DNA of 64,000 bases from positions 1 to 64,000 of the forward strand of contig NZ_AZDB01000007.1 in assembly GCF_001434585.1 (NCBI RefSeq). Reading direction: 5' to 3'. A program made the position numbers and the translations under genes. This document shows, in pieces, positions 43,870-53,335 of the stretch (the stretch's first letter is position 1; each line of letters begins with the position of its first letter). The DNA comes from Companilactobacillus crustorum JCM 15951 (GTDB lineage Bacteria; Bacillota; Bacilli; Lactobacillales; Lactobacillaceae). Below the pieces are notes generated by a model. The model made no database searches, was not told the origin of the DNA, and saw only the letters and a list, made by a program, of their open reading frames with translations.

Positions 43870-43881
43870 ATTCTACATCCC

Positions 43882-44949
43882 TTAATTCATAGTCTGATTC
43901 CATTTTTTGATCCATGATGGCAATTGTTTATTTACATAATTAAAATCGATCATCTTAGCACGTTTAGCAACTTTTCCATATGTCATGTATTGTGGATCCT
44001 TCAACGTTACTGAGCTGTTGGTAGGCGCATTATTCAATGAATTCTTTTCAGCAACCTTAGCTTGTGATGCCTTGCCGATTCGATAATCAATGTACTTATA
44101 TGCTGCATCTGTATTCTTACTATTTTTGAGAATTGATGCTGTATCATAATTAGCATAAGTTCCAGATTCGGGTACTACATAGTCCACATCAGGCGCAGCA
44201 TTTTTTATCATGCCAACAGCAAAGTCGCCAACAACTGCTACATCGATCTCACCAGATTTAAACATATTAGCCAGATCAGATGATTTAGAATAGGTTTTTA
44301 CCACGTTTGGTTTTAGTGCCTTTAATTGATTAAATGCTTGATTTTCATCGACTTTGCCATTATCGACAAAACTAGATGTCACCTGAGTATTTTGATAATG
44401 CTCATTTGCAATATAAACCATTGCAGGTCCAAATGTTGTTGCAATATCAGGAATTGCAATCTTATTAGCTAATTTTTTATCCCAAAGTTGATCCCAAGAA
44501 GTGATTTTACCAACTTTTTTAGGGTTATAAATTATCCCAATGCTGTTAACTGTGTAAGGAACACTATTGGTTTCCTTAGCTAATTTCTGTTGATCTTTAG
44601 ATAGATATTTAAAATTCTTTAATTTGCTAAAATCTAATTTTTTAAAGGTATTCTTGTTATTACCAGCAACAGCATTGTTCTGTGCCAACTCAATTACATC
44701 TACTCCTGAATTAGGATTATGAGAAATTTGAGTGAACCTCGAAGAGCTATCACCAAACTGACTTTTGACTGTCAAATTATTATCTTTACCAAATGGAGTA
44801 AAAACATCCCTAGTCATTTGTTTAGTAGCTAGTCCAAAAGTTGAAACTGTCAATTGCTTGCTGGCCCCTTTATTATTGCTGCATCCAGCTATAACCAACA
44901 TAGCTAAAAGAGTTGTTACAATTGTGAAAATCTTTGTATTTTTTTTCAT
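43882..44949 (-). CDS. ABC importer substrate-binding lipoprotein
   Basis: A 355-residue lipoprotein that captures substrate outside the cell. Signal peptide with lipobox VIAGC (Cys about residue 23), and GGGG ribosome site. The mature part is a two-lobe binding protein of the PotD/Fe-type family (segments SIGIIYNPKKVGKITSWDQLWD and GEIDVAVVGDF). Similarity to polyamine- or thiamine-type binders is general and does not fix the substrate. The link with adenine deaminase favours a purine-like ligand. It starts 2 bases after the stop of the ATPase gene. Confidence 0.85.
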   Translation of the reverse strand: MKKNTKIFTIVTTLLAMLVIAGCSNNKGASKQLTVSTFGLATKQMTRDVFTPFGKDNNLTVKSQFGDSSSRFTQISHNPNSGVDVIELAQNNAVAGNNKNTFKKLDFSKLKNFKYLSKDQQKLAKETNSVPYTVNSIGIIYNPKKVGKITSWDQLWDKKLANKIAIPDIATTFGPAMVYIANEHYQNTQVTSSFVDNGKVDENQAFNQLKALKPNVVKTYSKSSDLANMFKSGEIDVAVVGDFAVGMIKNAAPDVDYVVPESGTYANYDTASILKNSKNTDAAYKYIDYRIGKASQAKVAEKNSLNNAPTNSSVTLKDPQYMTYGKVAKRAKMIDFNYVNKQLPSWIKKWNQTMN

Positions 44950-44951
44950 AT

Positions 44952-45956
44952 TTAATCCCCGTCTTCTAATTCAATCAATGATTTTTCAGAAAAACTCAAA
45001 CCAATATCATCATTTATTTCATAATTTTCTTGTTGAGTATCAACTTTCATTCGACCTAATTCAGTTTCAACAATGTATTGATAATTGTTGCCCAGAAAAT
45101 TCTTTACTAAAACTTTTCCATTTAAAATATTCTCATTCGATCCCAGTTCAATTTTCTCTGGCCTAATAGTTAATTGGCTTCCGGAAATGATATCGTTATA
45201 ACGCCAGTTATGTTCTTTAGCCCATTGCTTAGGTACAAAATTCTCATAGCCAACAAAAGCTGCAACAAACTTTGTCTTGGGATGTCGAAAAATATTTTGT
45301 GGCGTATCCAGTTGTTCGATTTTTCCATGATTCATAACCGCAACTCTATCAGAAATCGCAAAACATTCTTCTTGATCATGAGTTACAAAAATAGTTGTCA
45401 TTTTCATCTTTTTTTGTAAACGACTGATTTCTTCACGCATTTCAATTCTTAATTTTGCATCTAAGTTACTTAAAGGCTCATCCAACAGTAGAACATCCGG
45501 ATTGATTGCCAATGCTCTAGCTAATGAAACTCGTTGTTGTTGTCCACCCGAAAGTTCATTTGGCATACGATCCTTTAAATCTAATAATCCAGTTGTTTTC
45601 AAAATACTTAGAGTTTTTTCAAAAATTTCACTTTTGGATAATTTTTTACGTTTCAATCCAAAAGCAACGTTCTGAAAAATAGTCATATGAGGAAATAACG
45701 CATAACTTTGGAAAACCATTCCAAAATTTCTTTTATAAACAGGAACTTTAGAGATATCCCCTCCGGCCACGATAATTGAACCTTCCTGCATAGGCAATAA
45801 CCCAGATATTAATCTCAACATTGTTGTCTTACCACAACCACTTGGCCCTAGGATGGATAACAGTTCCCCATCGTGAATATCCAACGACAAATCTTTCAAA
45901 ATTTGCTTATTTTTTTGATACGAATGCGATAAATTATTAATTTTAATTTGTGCCAC
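44952..45956 (-). CDS. ABC importer ATPase, PotA-like
   Basis: A 334-residue ATPase that powers the importer. Walker A LGPSGCGKTTML (about 37-48), signature LSGGQQQR (about 133), Walker B VLLLDEPLSNLD, and the switch His in FVTHDQEE. A C-terminal TOBE-type beta domain (about 235-330) is typical of spermidine/putrescine and iron importers. Gene spacing is 2 to 9 bases on each side. The coding region includes a CGTTATAACG palindrome (45194-45203). Confidence 0.9.
   Translation of the reverse strand: MAQIKINNLSHSYQKNKQILKDLSLDIHDGELLSILGPSGCGKTTMLRLISGLLPMQEGSIIVAGGDISKVPVYKRNFGMVFQSYALFPHMTIFQNVAFGLKRKKLSKSEIFEKTLSILKTTGLLDLKDRMPNELSGGQQQRVSLARALAINPDVLLLDEPLSNLDAKLRIEMREEISRLQKKMKMTTIFVTHDQEECFAISDRVAVMNHGKIEQLDTPQNIFRHPKTKFVAAFVGYENFVPKQWAKEHNWRYNDIISGSQLTIRPEKIELGSNENILNGKVLVKNFLGNNYQYIVETELGRMKVDTQQENYEINDDIGLSFSEKSLIELEDGD
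45194..45203. repeat. CGTTATAACG palindrome, copy 4 (inside the ATPase gene)
   Basis: Exact copy in coding DNA; the codons read W-R-Y-N-D across it, a different frame from the copy in proC. Confidence 0.6.
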
Positions 45957-45965
45957 GATAATCTC

Positions 45966-46748
45966 CTAGACTAGTTTATTTAATCCCAAATACTTCTCAG
46001 CAATCATCATCAAAGCAGCAGTAATTATCATTAAAATTACTGAAACCGCTGAAACTGTCGGATCATAATTATTTTCTAGATAATTTAAAATCGAAGTTGG
46101 TAGCATATTCAAAGACGGTCCATTCATAAATAACGTAATTGGAATATTATTGAACGAATTGATAAACGATAAAATGAACGCAGCCATAATGCTTTGTTTG
46201 ATATTAGGAATAACAATTTTGAAAAAAGTTATGACTTTGTTATAGCCAACCATCCACGCTGCCTCTTCAATGCTTTTATCCAAATCCAGCATTCCTGCCG
46301 TCAATAAACGAATCACATATGGCAAGCACAAGAGAAAATGTCCAATTAATAAACTTATGAATAAAGGTAATCCAAAACTAATAACTAGAGTTTGATAAAG
46401 GGCAAAACCAATTACAATTTCTGGAATCAATGCAGGACTCAAAAAGATGTTTTGAAACCAGTTTCTTCGATGAATCTGAAATCTAGTTAAAGCATAAACC
46501 GCTGGTATTCCAACCAATAGAGCCAAACAAGAAGCGATTATGGCTACGATAAAACTCATTTTCATTCCATCAACAAAATCTGGCTGTTGAAAAAGATTGT
46601 GATACCATTCGAATGTAAATCCCTTAATAGGAAAAGAAATTGTTGCTTCTGTTCCAAACGATGTCACCACAACCATTGCTAACGGTAGTATCAATAACAA
46701 TAGAACGATGAATCCTACTATGGATGAGAATCTAATTTTTGATTTCAT
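45966..46748 (-). CDS. ABC importer permease, PotC-like
   Basis: A 260-residue permease with six membrane helices. I start at the ATG at 46748, preceded by GGAG 8 bases upstream; this lies inside the end of the other permease gene (17-base overlap), showing translational coupling. The EEAAWMVGYNKVITFFKIVIPN segment (about 150-170) is the EAA loop that contacts the ATPase. It forms the membrane channel with the upstream permease. Confidence 0.9.
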   Translation of the reverse strand: MKSKIRFSSIVGFIVLLLLILPLAMVVVTSFGTEATISFPIKGFTFEWYHNLFQQPDFVDGMKMSFIVAIIASCLALLVGIPAVYALTRFQIHRRNWFQNIFLSPALIPEIVIGFALYQTLVISFGLPLFISLLIGHFLLCLPYVIRLLTAGMLDLDKSIEEAAWMVGYNKVITFFKIVIPNIKQSIMAAFILSFINSFNNIPITLFMNGPSLNMLPTSILNYLENNYDPTVSAVSVILMIITAALMMIAEKYLGLNKLV

Positions 46749-47568
46749 GACTATTTCTCCGATCAATAACCTTTGAAACCCAGTTCAACGCAATCATCGT
46801 TATAAAAGCTATAACGGTAAGAACAATTGCAATTACACTGGCACTGGTCCAATCACCTAATGTAATAGATTGTTGCTGTAGCAAAGTTGCCAATACCATA
46901 TTTTTGTTTCCACCTAAAAGTTGTGGTGTTGTATATGCAGTTAAAGCACCGACAAATACTAAAATTGAACCTGTAAAAATCCCAACTGAAATTTGCGGAA
47001 TAATTATTTTGAAAAAGACAACTATAGGACGTGATCCTAAAACTTCAGCTGCTTCTTCTATCTCGCTATTTAACTGTGTATAGGAACTAACCAATGAAGT
47101 TATCATGATTGGCAAAAACAAGTAAACTGCACCAATGATGATTGCTAGGTTGGTATATAACAAGGTTAGCGGAGAGCTAATAATATGCATTTTCATCAAA
47201 AAGTTATTGATTACTCCGTTCTTTCCCAAAATCATAATCCAAGCAAAATTTCTAACAACAGCATTGGTTAAAATTGGAAATAAAACAATAATGCTTATAA
47301 TCTTACGCCATCGACCGCTTAACCTAGATATCCAATAAGCAGTTGGCAAACCTAACCCTAAAGTTACTAAAGTAGTCATTACAGCAATGAATAATGTTCG
47401 GAAAATGATTTGGACATTATTTTCACTTGAAAAAAATGATTGGTAATTACTAAAAATTGTTTGTCCCCCAGTGAATGTTGGAATAAACATTCGAATGACA
47501 GGATATATCAACAAAATAAATATCAATAATAATCCTGGCAATAGAAACAAAACTGCACGTTTTTTCAA
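46732..47568 (-). CDS. ABC importer permease, PotB-like
   Basis: A 278-residue permease, first gene of the operon, starting at a TTG with AAAGG upstream. Six membrane helices are visible, with an EAA loop EEAAEVLGSRPIVVFFKIIIP (about 165-185). A split palindrome CGTTATA-5 bp-TATAACG lies in the gene (46798-46816), a variant of the repeated CGTTATAACG site. The upstream region carries a TTACGAA/TTCGTAA repeat. Confidence 0.9.
   Translation of the reverse strand: MKKRAVLFLLPGLLLIFILLIYPVIRMFIPTFTGGQTIFSNYQSFFSSENNVQIIFRTLFIAVMTTLVTLGLGLPTAYWISRLSGRWRKIISIIVLFPILTNAVVRNFAWIMILGKNGVINNFLMKMHIISSPLTLLYTNLAIIIGAVYLFLPIMITSLVSSYTQLNSEIEEAAEVLGSRPIVVFFKIIIPQISVGIFTGSILVFVGALTAYTTPQLLGGNKNMVLATLLQQQSITLGDWTSASVIAIVLTVIAFITMIALNWVSKVIDRRNSHEIKN
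46798..46816. repeat. Spaced variant of the CGTTATAACG palindrome
   Basis: CGTTATA and TATAACG arms with a 5-bp spacer, inside the first permease gene. Confidence 0.45.
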
Positions 47569-47617
47569 AGATGCTCAACCTTTCTAAATCAATTAATAAT
47601 CATAAGTTACCATCTAA

Positions 47618-47657
47618 TTACGAATAATGTCAACATTATTTTTATAATAGTTCGTAA
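47618..47657. promoter_or_regulatory. Candidate PurR operator upstream of the importer-adenine deaminase operon
   Basis: TTACGAA (47618-47624) and TTCGTAA (47651-47657) form a perfect 7-bp inverted repeat 26 bp apart, close to the layout of the paired CGAA boxes bound by Gram-positive PurR. A TTGACA -35-like hexamer on the minus strand lies between the arms. The rest of the 386-base gap (47569-47954) holds a terminator and one CGTTATAACG copy. Confidence 0.5.
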
Positions 47658-47808
47658 GTTACAAATATTTTATAAATTTTTGTATAATTATTTCTTTATT
47701 GTTTCTAATTTGTAGCTTTAAAACTTTTTATTTGCTAAGTTCTTGGTCACAATCATCTGATTTTGATTCTTAATCAAACTCTACAAAATATATTTATTTT
47801 AAAAAGAT

Positions 47809-47818
47809 CGTTATAACG
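47809..47818. repeat. CGTTATAACG palindrome, copy 5 (intergenic)
   Basis: Exact copy in non-coding DNA between the mnmG terminator and the importer operon, with downstream flank similar to copy 3. Confidence 0.65.
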
Positions 47819-47864
47819 GATATTTAATTTCATTTATAAAGTGATAAATAAAACTAAATTCATT

Positions 47865-47907
47865 AAAAAAGACCGTAAATTCATCATGTTACTGAATTTA
47901 CGGTCTT
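47865..47907 (-). terminator. Terminator of the mnmE-mnmG operon
   Basis: The stem GACCGTAAATTCA / TGAATTTACGGTC is perfect over 13 bp and is followed, on the minus strand, by six T. Confidence 0.92.
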
Positions 47908-47954
47908 ACGCCAAATATACTTATTTTTTATACATAACGGTACATACTTAAAAA

Positions 47955-49862
47955 CTAATTTTCAGCAGGTACCTTAGCAATTTTTCCTTGTTCAATATAA
48001 ACACTCAAAATTCCAATATCAGCTGGATTTACTCCACTGATTCTACTTGCTTGCGCAATAGTTTGTGGATTGATTTTACTTAGCTTTTGAACAGCTTCAG
48101 TAGCTAAACTATCGATCTTAGTATAATCAATGCGATCAGGAATCTTCTTCGATTCCATCTTCTTAAGACGTTCGATTCGCATCTTTTCTTTCTTGATATA
48201 GCCATCATACTTAGTAGCTATTTCAACTTGCTCTGCCACACGACGATCAACTGGATAGTCTGCAGCACCAACCATTTCAATAATATCGCTGTAATGAACT
48301 TCCGGTCTTCTCAAGAAATGATCAGCTAAAACACCATCTTTTAATGGCTTTAAATTATGGGCTTTTAAGAAAGGCAAAGCTTGCTTAGGAGTAATCATTT
48401 TGTGAGAGATACGGTCTAATTCTTCTTTAATTGTAGCCCACTTCTCTTTGAATGCGTTATAACGGTCATCGCTAATTAAGCCTAACTTATAACCATAATC
48501 AGTTAAACGAAGATCAGCATTATCATGACGCAAAATCAAACGATATTCAGCACGACTCGTTAACAAACGATATGGTTCATTTGTTCCCTTAGTTACAAGA
48601 TCATCAATCAAAACACCAATATATGCTTCATCACGACGAAGAATAAATGGATCTTTCCCTTGGGCACGCAAAGCAGCATTGATACCAGCCATAATTCCTT
48701 GTCCAGCAGCTTCTTCATATCCGGAAGTACCGTTCATTTGACCAGCTGTAAAGAGATTTTTAACAATCTTTGTCTCAAGATTTAATTTCAATTGCCATGG
48801 TTCGATAACGTCGTATTCAATTGCATAACCTGGACGCATTAGTTTAGCATTTTGCAATCCTGCAACTGAATGTAACATTTTCAATTGAATTTCTTCTGGC
48901 ATAGAAGTTGAAAAATCGCCAACATAATATTCTTGAGTATCCTTACCTTCTGGCTCAAGGAAAATTTGATGTCTTGGCTTATCAGCAAAACGAACAACTT
49001 TATCTTCAATAGATGGACAATATCTTGGACCGACACCCTTAATAACACCAGAAAACATTGGAGCACGATTTAGGTTATCACGAATGATCTTGTGTGTATC
49101 AGCATTAGTATAAGTCATCCAACAAGAAATTTGATGTTGAAGATAATTTGAATCTGGCGTTTCGAATGAGAAGTGATTTGGTTCCTTATCGCCAGGTTGT
49201 TCGATTGTTTGATCAAAATCAATCGTATTTTTGTTAACTCGTGGAGGTGTACCAGTTTTAAAGCGAGTAAGCTTAAAGCCACGTTTTTCAAGATCCTCTG
49301 ATAGCTTAATTGAAGGAATACTGTTATTAGGACCAGATGAGTACATCAATTCTCCAATAATAATCTTGCCTCGTGAAGAGGTACCAGCAGTCAAAACAAC
49401 TGACTTAGCATGATATCTTGCTCCAGTTGCTGTAACGATACCTTGGCAAACACCATCTTCAACGATTAACTTTTCAGCAATTCCTTGACGCAAAGTTAGA
49501 TTAGGTTCATTTTCCAAAACATCTTTCATAACGCGATGATACATATTTTTATCAGCTTGAGCACGCAAAGCACGAACCGCTGGACCTTTACCAGTATTCA
49601 ACATTCTCATTTGAATATAGGTCTTATCGATATTTCGACCCATTTCTCCACCTAAAGCATCGATTTCGCGGACAACGATTCCTTTAGCGGGACCACCAAC
49701 AGATGGATTACATGGCATAAAAGCAACCATATCCAAATTAATAGTTATTAATAAAGTCTTTTCACCCATTCGGGCAGCCGCTAATGCCGCTTCTGAGCCA
49801 GCATGGCCGGCTCCGACAACAATAACGTCATAAGTTTCTGAATCAAATTCCTTAATTTCCAT
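47955..49862 (-). CDS. mnmG: tRNA uridine-5-carboxymethylaminomethyl modification enzyme MnmG (GidA)
   Basis: With MnmE it installs the cmnm5 group on U34 of certain tRNAs, using FAD and methylene-THF. The 635-residue protein has AGGTG before the ATG. The FAD-binding [17 protein letters not shown] motif (about residues 17-33), [13 protein letters not shown] with its catalytic Cys, and [16 protein letters not shown] are all present. It is co-transcribed with mnmE, 16 bases upstream, the standard origin-proximal arrangement. The gene includes a CGTTATAACG palindrome (48455-48464). Confidence 0.97.
   Translation of the reverse strand: MEIKEFDSETYDVIVVGAGHAGSEAALAAARMGEKTLLITINLDMVAFMPCNPSVGGPAKGIVVREIDALGGEMGRNIDKTYIQMRMLNTGKGPAVRALRAQADKNMYHRVMKDVLENEPNLTLRQGIAEKLIVEDGVCQGIVTATGARYHAKSVVLTAGTSSRGKIIIGELMYSSGPNNSIPSIKLSEDLEKRGFKLTRFKTGTPPRVNKNTIDFDQTIEQPGDKEPNHFSFETPDSNYLQHQISCWMTYTNADTHKIIRDNLNRAPMFSGVIKGVGPRYCPSIEDKVVRFADKPRHQIFLEPEGKDTQEYYVGDFSTSMPEEIQLKMLHSVAGLQNAKLMRPGYAIEYDVIEPWQLKLNLETKIVKNLFTAGQMNGTSGYEEAAGQGIMAGINAALRAQGKDPFILRRDEAYIGVLIDDLVTKGTNEPYRLLTSRAEYRLILRHDNADLRLTDYGYKLGLISDDRYNAFKEKWATIKEELDRISHKMITPKQALPFLKAHNLKPLKDGVLADHFLRRPEVHYSDIIEMVGAADYPVDRRVAEQVEIATKYDGYIKKEKMRIERLKKMESKKIPDRIDYTKIDSLATEAVQKLSKINPQTIAQASRISGVNPADIGILSVYIEQGKIAKVPAEN
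48455..48464. repeat. CGTTATAACG palindrome, copy 6 (inside mnmG)
   Basis: Exact copy in coding DNA, encoding D-R-Y-N-A. Confidence 0.6.
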
Positions 49863-49878
49863 CTTTTCACCTATTTAT

Positions 49879-51267
49879 TTATTTTCCTAAACAGAATTGT
49901 GAGAATAATTGCGTGATCAATTCATCTTGATAACTTTCACCCGTAATTTCTCCTAAAGTGTCCCAGCAGGCCGTCATATCGATTTGAACAAGGTCGATAG
50001 GCATTCCTGCTTCAATTCCTGAAATGACATCATTTAAGCTATTTTTAGCTTTACGAAGCAATCCTGCTTGGCGAGCACTCGTGATAATGACATTGTTACT
50101 GTTATCTTCAATTCCTGAATTGAAAATTTTGCTAATTGTTTGCTTAATGGTTTCAATTCCATCATTCTTAATGGCTGAAGTTTGTAAAATTATATCATCA
50201 GCCTTCAATTGAACAACCGCATTAGGCGTTATAACGGGCATCAAGTCATTTTTATTAAAAATAACTATTCGTTTCTTGTCCGCAGTAGCATCTAATAATT
50301 CCAAATCGTCATCTTCTAATTCACGACTAGAATCAAGTACCAGAATAACTAAATCAGCCCCCTGCAAAGCCTTCTTAGAACGTTCGACACCAATTTTTTC
50401 AACTTTATCGTCAGTATCACGAATACCAGCAGTATCGATCAATTTCAATGGCACTCCATCAATATTGATATATTGCTCAACAACATCACGGGTAGTTCCT
50501 GCAACATCTGTCACGATCGCCTTATCTTCATCCAAGAGACGATTCAACAAACTTGATTTACCAACGTTAGGTTTTCCAACAATTGCTGTAGCCAATCCAT
50601 GTTGAAGAATTTCACCACTATCAGCAGTCTTTAACAGACTATCAATACTGGTACTAACAGTTTTTGCCTTCTCCAACAACATTTTAGTGGTCATTTGATC
50701 AGTATCATATTCAGGATAATCAATATTAACCTCAACTTGAGCCAACGAATCCAAAATTTCTTGACGCAAATTAGAAATCAAATGGTGCAAATTCCCATCT
50801 AATTGATTAACTGCAACTTGCATAGCCTTATCAGTCTTAGCTCGAATCAAATCCATAACAGATTCAGCCTGAGTTAAGTCAATTCGACCATTCAAAAAAG
50901 CTCTCTTCGTAAATTCGCCCGGTTCGGCCATTCGAGCACCATAACCTAGCAATAATTGCAGAACCTTATTGGTTGCAACTATACCCCCATGGGTATTTAT
51001 TTCAACTACATCTTCTCGTGTAAAAGTCTTTGGTGCACGCATAACCGAAACCATTACCTCATCAATCAATGATCCATCTGCTGGATCTATAATATGACCG
51101 TAGTTAATTGTGTGACTAGCAACTTTTGCTAAATCTCGTCCTTTAAAAATCCTCTTAGCGACTTCAACAGCTTGATCTCCAGACAAACGAACAATAGAGA
51201 TAGCACCTTCCCCAGGAGGCGTTGAAATGGCTGCAATCGTATCGTATTCAGTTACTGAACCTGCCAT
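49879..51267 (-). CDS. mnmE: tRNA modification GTPase MnmE (TrmE)
   Basis: Partner of MnmG in U34 tRNA modification. The 462-residue protein has an N-terminal tetrahydrofolate-binding domain (1-118), a helical domain and a GTPase domain inserted at about 220-380 with G1 [10 protein letters not shown]3 DTAGIRDT and G4 NKND. The C-terminus ends CLGK, with the conserved catalytic Cys. AGGGAG lies upstream of the ATG. The usual upstream neighbour jag (khpB) is missing; yidC lies next, beyond a terminator. Confidence 0.97.
   Translation of the reverse strand: MAGSVTEYDTIAAISTPPGEGAISIVRLSGDQAVEVAKRIFKGRDLAKVASHTINYGHIIDPADGSLIDEVMVSVMRAPKTFTREDVVEINTHGGIVATNKVLQLLLGYGARMAEPGEFTKRAFLNGRIDLTQAESVMDLIRAKTDKAMQVAVNQLDGNLHHLISNLRQEILDSLAQVEVNIDYPEYDTDQMTTKMLLEKAKTVSTSIDSLLKTADSGEILQHGLATAIVGKPNVGKSSLLNRLLDEDKAIVTDVAGTTRDVVEQYINIDGVPLKLIDTAGIRDTDDKVEKIGVERSKKALQGADLVILVLDSSRELEDDDLELLDATADKKRIVIFNKNDLMPVITPNAVVQLKADDIILQTSAIKNDGIETIKQTISKIFNSGIEDNSNNVIITSARQAGLLRKAKNSLNDVISGIEAGMPIDLVQIDMTACWDTLGEITGESYQDELITQLFSQFCLGK
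50227..50236. repeat. CGTTATAACG palindrome, copy 7 (inside mnmE)
   Basis: Exact copy in coding DNA, encoding P-V-I-T-P. Confidence 0.6.
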
Positions 51268-51297
51268 AATAAAACTCCCTTCTCAAATTTTGAGCAT

Positions 51298-51345
51298 AAA
51301 AAAAGTGCATAATCCGCCAATTTTTGACGGAAAAGCACCTTGACT
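51298..51345 (-). terminator. Terminator of the rpmH-rnpA-yidC operon
   Basis: An imperfect two-part stem (GTGC/GCAC outer, TCCGCCAA/TTGACGGA inner) followed on the minus strand by seven T, separating yidC from mnmE. Confidence 0.75.
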
Positions 51346-51411
51346 ACTTTTCTATATAAATTATATGAACAATTTCTAAAACATCTTAACTAGATTTTTA
51401 GCGATTGTCAA

Positions 51412-52254
51412 TTATTTACGATTTTTATAAACTCGTTTCTTAGCTTTTCTAAGACGACGTTCTTTTTCTTTCTCAGCCTCTTCAGCTTCACGTCTTTCAC
51501 GACGATATTTGAATGGGTTTTGGAAAGCCAATGTCTGAAGAACTTGGAACGCATTAGTTACTACCCAGTAAATTGTAATAGCTGATGGGAACGTTAAAGC
51601 TGGCACGAAGATAAAGATTGGCATAACCCACGTCATGATCTTTGTCGTCGAATTTTGCGTTGGCTGTGAGTAACTTGAGATGTAAGTACTCAAGAAAGTA
51701 AATACAGCCGCTAAAATAGCCATAATGTAATATGGATCAGCCTTACCAAGTTGCATCCACAAGAAACTACCATTACGCAATTGTGTAGTCTTATAAATAG
51801 CTTGATATAAGGCAAACATAACTGGTAATTGAATTACCAATGGCAAACATCCAGCAACTGGATTAACGCCGGCTTCACTATATAATTTTTGTGTCTCTTC
51901 ACGTAATTTTTGTTGAGTATCAACATCTTTAGCTGAATATTTCTTTTGAAGTTCCTGCATTTGAGGTTGGATCTTCATCTGCTTATTCATACTTCTAATT
52001 TGGAACCAGTTAAGCGGCAATAGAATAACTCTCACGATAATTGTGAAAATCACAATAGCCCAGCCATAACTATTACCAACTAATGAAGCTAACCAAAGAA
52101 TAAATTTTGAGAAGCTGTACAAAATATAGTGATCCCAAAATCCAGTACTATTACTTGTAATTGGCTCGTTTAGGTTTGAACATCCAGCTAAAACCAAGAC
52201 AACACTAAGTAACAGAGCGATACCTATGTATTTCTTTAAGCTTTTCTTATTCAC
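51412..52254 (-). CDS. yidC: Membrane protein insertase YidC/OxaA
   Basis: Inserts and folds membrane proteins, alone or with Sec. The 280-residue protein begins with a lipoprotein signal (VLVLAGCSN, Cys about residue 25), followed by five membrane helices. The conserved core GWAIVIFTIIVRVILLPLN carries the hydrophilic-groove Arg. The long C-terminal tail is rich in Arg, Lys and Glu (RRERREAEEAEKEKERR), as in ribosome-contacting Gram-positive YidC. It follows rnpA by 30 bases. Confidence 0.95.
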   Translation of the reverse strand: MNKKSLKKYIGIALLLSVVLVLAGCSNLNEPITSNSTGFWDHYILYSFSKFILWLASLVGNSYGWAIVIFTIIVRVILLPLNWFQIRSMNKQMKIQPQMQELQKKYSAKDVDTQQKLREETQKLYSEAGVNPVAGCLPLVIQLPVMFALYQAIYKTTQLRNGSFLWMQLGKADPYYIMAILAAVFTFLSTYISSYSQPTQNSTTKIMTWVMPIFIFVPALTFPSAITIYWVVTNAFQVLQTLAFQNPFKYRRERREAEEAEKEKERRLRKAKKRVYKNRK

Positions 52255-52284
52255 TTTTGCACCTATTAATTATATTTTTTTACT

Positions 52285-52626
52285 CTAATCTAATACTTTA
52301 CCTAATTTCAACAAATGTACAATATTTTTCTTTGTTTCAAACATATCCAAATCCACTGCTGGTTTTCTTGCAATGATTAAAAAGTCTAATTCCGCAGGAA
52401 TCTCAGGTTTTAATTCCAACAATGATTGGCGAACATATCTTTTAATACGGTTGCGTCCTACTGCTGTATGTGAAACCTTCTTACCTACTGACAATCCAAC
52501 CCGCCAGTGCTTTTGACTTTCCTTGGGCATTTTGTACAACACAAAATTACGGTTAGCTACAGAATGACCGTTGGAATAGACATATTGAAACTCATTTTCT
52601 TTTTTTATGCGATAGCTTTTTCTCAT
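52285..52626 (-). CDS. rnpA: Ribonuclease P protein component
   Basis: Protein subunit of RNase P, which trims tRNA 5' leaders. A 113-residue basic protein with the RNR signature [16 protein letters not shown] (about 56-71) and the N-terminal [16 protein letters not shown]. It lies between rpmH and yidC, the conserved order. No strong ribosome site is seen; it may rely on coupling to the rpmH transcript. A hairpin with a T-run between rpmH and rnpA may reduce read-through. Confidence 0.96.
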   Translation of the reverse strand: MRKSYRIKKENEFQYVYSNGHSVANRNFVLYKMPKESQKHWRVGLSVGKKVSHTAVGRNRIKRYVRQSLLELKPEIPAELDFLIIARKPAVDLDMFETKKNIVHLLKLGKVLD

Positions 52627-52655
52627 ATGTCACCAGACTACTCTCGTTTTGTAAT

Positions 52656-52685
52656 AAAAAAAGACCACCAAAATGTTTAGTGATC
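52656..52685 (-). terminator. Attenuator-like hairpin between rpmH and rnpA
   Basis: On the minus strand GATCAC pairs with GTGGTC (one G-T pair) over an 11-base loop, followed by seven T. The weak stem suits partial termination that lowers rnpA and yidC relative to rpmH. Confidence 0.55.
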
Positions 52686-52693
52686 CTTCAAAA

Positions 52694-52834
52694 CTAAGCT
52701 GATAATACTTTTCTGCCCTTTTTGCGACGTCTTGCTAGAACCTTGCGACCATTACTTGTACTCATTCTTTTCATGAAACCATGGACGCGTTCACGATGAC
52801 GCTTCTTTGGTTGATATGTTCTCTTTGTAGTCAT
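52694..52834 (-). CDS. rpmH: 50S ribosomal protein L34
   Basis: A 46-residue ribosomal protein with a strong AGGAGG site before the ATG. It begins [20 protein letters not shown] and ends in RKVLSA; the KRT(Y/F)QP and HGF-RMST motifs are diagnostic of L34. It is the first gene of the leftward rpmH-rnpA-yidC operon, facing the origin. Confidence 0.97.
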   Translation of the reverse strand: MTTKRTYQPKKRHRERVHGFMKRMSTSNGRKVLARRRKKGRKVLSA

Positions 52835-52836
52835 CA

Positions 52837-53335
52837 ATAAACCTCCTGACTTTTTTTATCTTTAAAATATAAACTTCTTCAGACAATTGCTTAACTATAA
52901 TATCATGTTATGCCAACTTTTTAAATAACTAATTTCCTATTAATGTCAAATCTTTTAGAAAGTTTTTCTCAATCTTCTTTGTGGATAAATTGTGCAAGCT
53001 TTTGACAAGTATTTTTTTCCACAGGACAATGAACAAACTTTTCCAACGATGTTTTTTACTGTGTTTTAGTTTTCCACAGAACCTGTTGAATTCTTGTTTT
53101 TTATATGTAACACCCGAAATAAAGGCTTTTTTCAGCCTGTTAATTGTGGATAACTATGTTGATAAATTATACAGTCTCTTTTTTTCCACAAACCTGTGAA
53201 TATAGAAACCACCTTGTGTTATTTACTTAAAATTTAAACGTGTGTTCTGTGGAAAACTAGTTACTAGAATGATAAACTATAGAATGTCATTTTAGGGAAA
53301 AACTTATCCACAACTTAAAGATTGGGGGGAAATAA
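52837..53335. other. oriC, left part (rpmH-dnaA intergenic region) with DnaA-box cluster
   Basis: Exact DnaA boxes (TTATCCACA or its complement) lie at 52980-52988, 53145-53153 and 53304-53312. One-mismatch TTTTCCACA boxes lie at 53015-53023, 53070-53078, 53182-53190 and 53248-53256 (complement). The orientation is mixed. The region also holds the divergent promoters of rpmH and dnaA; boxes close to dnaA suggest autoregulation. Confidence 0.92.

Noticed and set aside
47569-47700. Purine riboswitch upstream of the importer operon
   Set aside because: I could not find the conserved core loops of the aptamer; only a protein-operator-like repeat is seen.
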